Both the position numbers and the translations under genes were made by a program. Source: Burkholderiales bacterium (GTDB taxonomy: Bacteria; Pseudomonadota; Gammaproteobacteria; Burkholderiales; Usitatibacteraceae). From it: 7,417 bases of DNA. The notes beneath the pieces were generated by a model. That model was not told the DNA's origin and ran no database searches. It saw nothing but the letters and a program-made list of their open reading frames with translations. This document shows, piece by piece, positions 4,392 through 7,417 of the stretch. Every line of letters starts with the position of its first letter. Position 1 is the first letter of the stretch. The stretch is taken from assembly GCA_025350945.1 (NCBI GenBank), contig JANXWW010000059.1, forward strand, positions 1 through 7,417, read 5' to 3'.

Positions 4392-6908
4392 TTGCGAACA
4401 GAAGAACAAAAAAATATCGCTACAGGCTCGCACGATGCGCATGACGAAAACGCGGTGCTGCTGCTGCCTGATGTCGGCCTGTTGCCCATCGCAACGACCG
4501 AGAATTTGCCGTTAAGCGCGCAAGATCGTTCTTTCGTCGCGACGCATATCCGTGCTGAACAAGTTCGTTTGTTGTATCGATTTTCGCTCGTTGGCTATCT
4601 CGCAGAATTACTCGTTACGTTTTTGTTGGGCGCGATTTTATGGAACGATCTGAACGATTTTTCAAAATACGCGGGTCTGTTCGCCTGGTTTGGTGCAGCG
4701 TTTATCGTCATGCTGGCGCGCTATGGCCTTTATAAACTGTTTATCCGTGCAAGCCCACCGATGACCGCCCTTGCGGTGTGGGAAAAGCGCTTTGTGACAT
4801 TGAGCCTGATGATGGCGGTGCTGTGGGGAATCATGGGTTCCGCGCTGCTGCCGAAGGCGGGGCCCACACAGTTGCCGGTCATGATGTTGCTGGCACTGCT
4901 CATCACCGGCGCGGTTGCTTATTACGCACCGCACCGAAAATTATTTGGCCTCACTGCCATTTTCGCGCTGCTGCCGATGGGCATTATGACGATGGGCTTT
5001 GGGGAGCGCGTAGGCTCAATGTTGGGGGCAACCATTATTATTCTGATGGGCGTGCTGGTGGCGGTGCATGCAAAAGTTCATCTGGCACTTTTTGACTCAC
5101 TCAATGCACGCTTTGACAATGTACTCATCGCGATGCGCCTTGAGGAAGAAAAAACCCGCGTCGAGCGCGCCAACCGTGCGCTTGAGCAAGAGGCACGGGA
5201 TCGTCAGCGCGCAGAGCGTGCGGAATTGATGGCGCTGCAACGACTGCGCCTGCATCTGGAGCGCACGCCACTGGGCGTAATCGAATGGGATATGGATTTT
5301 CAGGTAACGACGTGGAATCCGTCAGCAGAGGCGATATTCGGTTTCAACGGTGGCGACGTGATTGGCGAATCAGGCTATATGCTCGTACAGGGTCGCGAGG
5401 AAGGCGAGCGGCTTGCCAGTATGTGGACCGAGCTTTTACAAACGCGTGGCTCCACGCGCGTCAGCCTCACCAATAAAACCAAACACGGCGATACGATTCA
5501 CACCGAATGGACCAACACACCGTTGCTGGACGACACGCAAAAAATGATCGGTGTGGCATCGCTCGTACAAGACATCACCGAGCGTTTGAACACCGAGCGC
5601 ACGATTCATTACATGGCGCATCACGATTCGCTCACCGGCTTGCCCAACCGCCGCTTGATGCAGGATCGTTTGAATCAGGCGATCCTGCAAGCGCGTCGCC
5701 AGCAGAAACACGTTGCTTTACTGTTCATCGATCTGGATCGGTTCAAGCAGGTCAATGATGCACTCGGGCACGAGACGGGCGATTACGTTTTGCGTGACAT
5801 CGCAAAACGTTTAAGCCGCATCATGCGCGAGGGCGACACCGTCTCGCGCGAAGGCGGTGATGAATTTATGGTGGTGCTGCCAGAACTGGACAAGCCGGAA
5901 TACGCGCAGGTGGTGGCGACAAAAATTCTCAATGAACTGACGAAGGTAATTGATGTAGCCGGACATGAGCTGACGGTGAGCGCATCCATCGGGATCGCAT
6001 ATTTCCCCAATGACGCGACCGACGCGCAGCATTTGCTGAAGCACGCAGATTCAGCGATGTATCAGGCCAAAGATGCGGGCCGCAACACAGCACGATTCTT
6101 CACCAGCGACCTGAATTTTTTATTGTCCAAACGGCTCGAAGTCGAGACGCGGCTGCGTCGCGGGATTGAGCGCAACGAATTTTTCCTGGTGTACCAGCCG
6201 ATTGTGGAAGTCAAAAGTGGCCACATGAGCGGCGTTGAGGCGCTGCTGCGCTGGAATGACCCGCAGCGCGGCGAAGTTTTTCCGAAAGATTTTATTTCGA
6301 TTGCGGAGGAGTTGGGCCTCATCGTGCCGCTAGGTGAGTGGGTATTTCGCACCGCCTGCAAGCAGCTGAAAATGTGGGATGAAGACGGTTTTCGCGATCT
6401 CACCATGGCGGTAAATTTAAGCCCTCGCCAATTTATTTCGCGCAAATTATTGCCCTCGATGAAATCAGCGTTGATCGACAGCGGCATTGACCCGGCAAGA
6501 ATTGATCTGGAAATTACCGAATCCGTCGCGATGCGCAATCTGGAACAATCCATCGAGATTTTGACCGCACTGAGGAAAGTGGGTGCAACCATTTCCATCG
6601 ATGATTTCGGTGTCGGCTATTCATCACTCGGCCAGCTCCGACGCCTGCCCGCGCAATCATTAAAAATTGATCGCAGCTTCGTCACGCATATTCCGGAAGA
6701 TTTAAACAGCACGTCAATTGCAGAGGCCATTATCGCGATGGCAAAACGATTGCGATTGCGGGTGGTTGCAGAAGGCGTGGAGACGCAAGCGCAGCTTCAG
6801 TTCCTGCGCGAGAACGGTTGCGACGCGTACCAAGGTTATTTATTCTCAAAACCGTTGAGCGGTGCGGATACGACGGCGCTGCTAAAAGCGCAAGAAGTTG
6901 CAAGGTAA
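4392..6908 (+). CDS. Membrane-bound PAS-GGDEF-EAL protein (cyclic di-GMP synthase/phosphodiesterase)
   Basis: An 838-residue inner-membrane signalling enzyme that may both make cyclic di-GMP from GTP and hydrolyse it to pGpG. A cytoplasmic tail (1-60) is followed by six hydrophobic segments (about 62-84, 92-113, 134-153, 160-179, 184-203, 207-226), which would leave both ends in the cytoplasm. A charged coiled-coil linker (about 245-290) leads to a PAS domain (about 283-398) ending in VQDITERL. The GGDEF domain begins near HHDSLTGLPNRR (410-421); it has FIDLDRFKQVND (445-456), REGGDEF (486-492) and an intact inhibitory RxxD site (Arg479-Asp482). The EAL domain has EALLRW (616-621), NLSPRQF (675-681), EITES (707-711), DDFGVGYSS (737-745), Lys758, AEGVET (793-798) and Gln814, so the listed catalytic residues are all present. 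Start: TTG 4392 with GAG six bases upstream is the only usual start codon between the in-frame TAA at 4362 and the first membrane helix. The membrane region matches no MASE type I can name. Confidence 0.93.
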   Translation: MRTEEQKNIATGSHDAHDENAVLLLPDVGLLPIATTENLPLSAQDRSFVATHIRAEQVRLLYRFSLVGYLAELLVTFLLGAILWNDLNDFSKYAGLFAWFGAAFIVMLARYGLYKLFIRASPPMTALAVWEKRFVTLSLMMAVLWGIMGSALLPKAGPTQLPVMMLLALLITGAVAYYAPHRKLFGLTAIFALLPMGIMTMGFGERVGSMLGATIIILMGVLVAVHAKVHLALFDSLNARFDNVLIAMRLEEEKTRVERANRALEQEARDRQRAERAELMALQRLRLHLERTPLGVIEWDMDFQVTTWNPSAEAIFGFNGGDVIGESGYMLVQGREEGERLASMWTELLQTRGSTRVSLTNKTKHGDTIHTEWTNTPLLDDTQKMIGVASLVQDITERLNTERTIHYMAHHDSLTGLPNRRLMQDRLNQAILQARRQQKHVALLFIDLDRFKQVNDALGHETGDYVLRDIAKRLSRIMREGDTVSREGGDEFMVVLPELDKPEYAQVVATKILNELTKVIDVAGHELTVSASIGIAYFPNDATDAQHLLKHADSAMYQAKDAGRNTARFFTSDLNFLLSKRLEVETRLRRGIERNEFFLVYQPIVEVKSGHMSGVEALLRWNDPQRGEVFPKDFISIAEELGLIVPLGEWVFRTACKQLKMWDEDGFRDLTMAVNLSPRQFISRKLLPSMKSALIDSGIDPARIDLEITESVAMRNLEQSIEILTALRKVGATISIDDFGVGYSSLGQLRRLPAQSLKIDRSFVTHIPEDLNSTSIAEAIIAMAKRLRLRVVAEGVETQAQLQFLRENGCDAYQGYLFSKPLSGADTTALLKAQEVAR

Positions 6909-6998
6909 AGTGCCCGTCCAGCTTGCCGTTTCAGGCATAAATCCAGATTCAAGTGCGGGTCCCGACAACTCAAGGAGAAAGACAGGGGGTGAGGAACT

Positions 6999-7010
6999 AA
7001 ACCGCGGTTT
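6999..7010. repeat. Perfect 12-bp palindrome AAACCGCGGTTT
   Basis: This self-complementary 12-mer lies 90 bases after the GGDEF-EAL stop codon, in the 188-bp gap between convergent genes, and is followed by one further T. It could be a protein-binding site or a weak hairpin (four-base stem), but is too short to call a terminator. A second small hairpin, CCGCT-ATC-AGCGG, lies at 7043-7055. No T-run follows either, so termination of both flanking genes remains unexplained. Confidence 0.4.
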
Positions 7011-7096
7011 TGCGCTGAAACACCCGTGAATGCTGGGGTTTACCGCTATCAGCGGCGGGCAAGAGCCAATTTGGGCCCCGTGATTTGTACGTGCTG

Positions 7097-7417
7097 TCAA
7101 CGCGATACCAAGCCAAATGAAGTGAGCATCACTTTAGCCAACCCTTCCACGGTAGGCAGAATATATTGTTCAGCATCGGGCGTTTTTTTAAGAACATCAA
7201 CGTCTGTTGGAAAATCGTATTTTGAAGTCTCATCGACAAACGATGCCGATGATTTCGCGCGGATGGTGCCATCCACCAAATTTAATAGAAGCAAATCAAC
7301 TGTCGAGGATGCCCGCCAGCCTGCGTTGCCTTTTTGCACAAACCCGAAGCTGGGATCAATTAACAATGCCGCATCGCATGCAGGACACTTCTCGCGCAGC
7401 AGCTTAAGATAACTGGT
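7097..7417 (-). CDS. Unrecognised protein, C-terminal part (runs off the right edge)
   Basis: The frame is open from the window edge (first full codon at 7417-7415) to TGA at 7099-7097, giving 106 C-terminal residues. An internal TTG at 7366 is not the start: the upstream codons continue without stop and read SYLKLLREKCPACDAALLID. The composition is that of a folded soluble domain, with alternating hydrophobic strands (STVDLLLLNLVDGTI) and a helical end (ILPTVEGLAKVMLTSFGLV). A CPAC pair of cysteines is visible near the left end of the fragment; whether it binds metal or forms a disulfide is unknown. The region WRASSTVDLLLLNLVDG suggests a beta-rich domain. I do not recognise the family. The competing plus-strand frames have Arg/Ser/Cys-rich, shadow-like composition. 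The gene is convergent with the GGDEF-EAL gene, 188 bases away. Confidence 0.65.
   Translation of the reverse strand, partial: TSYLKLLREKCPACDAALLIDPSFGFVQKGNAGWRASSTVDLLLLNLVDGTIRAKSSASFVDETSKYDFPTDVDVLKKTPDAEQYILPTVEGLAKVMLTSFGLVSR

Noticed and set aside
6062..6598. Minus-strand ORF of 178 residues inside the GGDEF-EAL gene
   Set aside because: It is antisense to the conserved EAL domain and shows no motif of its own.
7026..7412. Plus-strand ORF of 128 residues opposite the right-end gene
   Set aside because: Its Arg/Ser/Cys-rich composition is that of an antisense shadow; the minus frame has better protein character and runs through the window edge.

Overview
The window looks like an ordinary stretch of chromosome from a Gram-negative proteobacterium, most likely a betaproteobacterium. 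This rests on a MutL that carries the endonuclease-type C-terminal motifs (absent from E. coli MutL), a stand-alone LivJ-like periplasmic binding protein, a GGDEF-EAL membrane protein and a tRNA-Ser(CGA) with an encoded CCA end. The assignment is by family resemblance only; no search was possible. Coding regions look moderate in G+C, whereas the 300-600 intergenic stretch is clearly A+T-rich.

Layout: (1) 1-292, minus strand, is the 5' end of a secreted protein that resembles the DUF11/conserved-repeat type. It has four in-frame 12-bp repeats just after its signal peptide and a possible sigma-70 promoter at 428-456. (2) 293-685 is non-coding and A+T-rich, and ends in a strong promoter for tRNA-Ser(CGA) at 686-776, which is followed by a clean intrinsic terminator. 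(3) 1004-2161, plus strand, is a periplasmic branched-chain-amino-acid-type substrate-binding protein with no transporter genes beside it. (4) 2341-4197, minus strand, is mutL, convergent with the binding protein. It is complete and endonuclease-competent by motif, and has an unusual translation start without ATG or GTG. (5) A 194-bp divergent intergenic region holds a 13-bp tandem repeat. (6) 4392-6908, plus strand, is a six-helix membrane protein with PAS, GGDEF and EAL domains in which every signature residue I can check for both making and breaking cyclic di-GMP is present. (7) 7097-7417, minus strand, is the C-terminal end of an unrecognised protein that runs off the window.

The genes do not form one pathway. 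Each sits in its own transcription unit: minus DUF11-like, plus tRNA, plus binding protein, minus mutL, plus GGDEF-EAL, minus unknown. I found no mobile element, CRISPR array, integrase or convincing new multi-gene system. The points most worth a second look are the mutL start region with its overlapping 13-codon ORF, the unclassified membrane sensor region of the GGDEF-EAL protein with both domains intact, and the repeat in the secreted protein.
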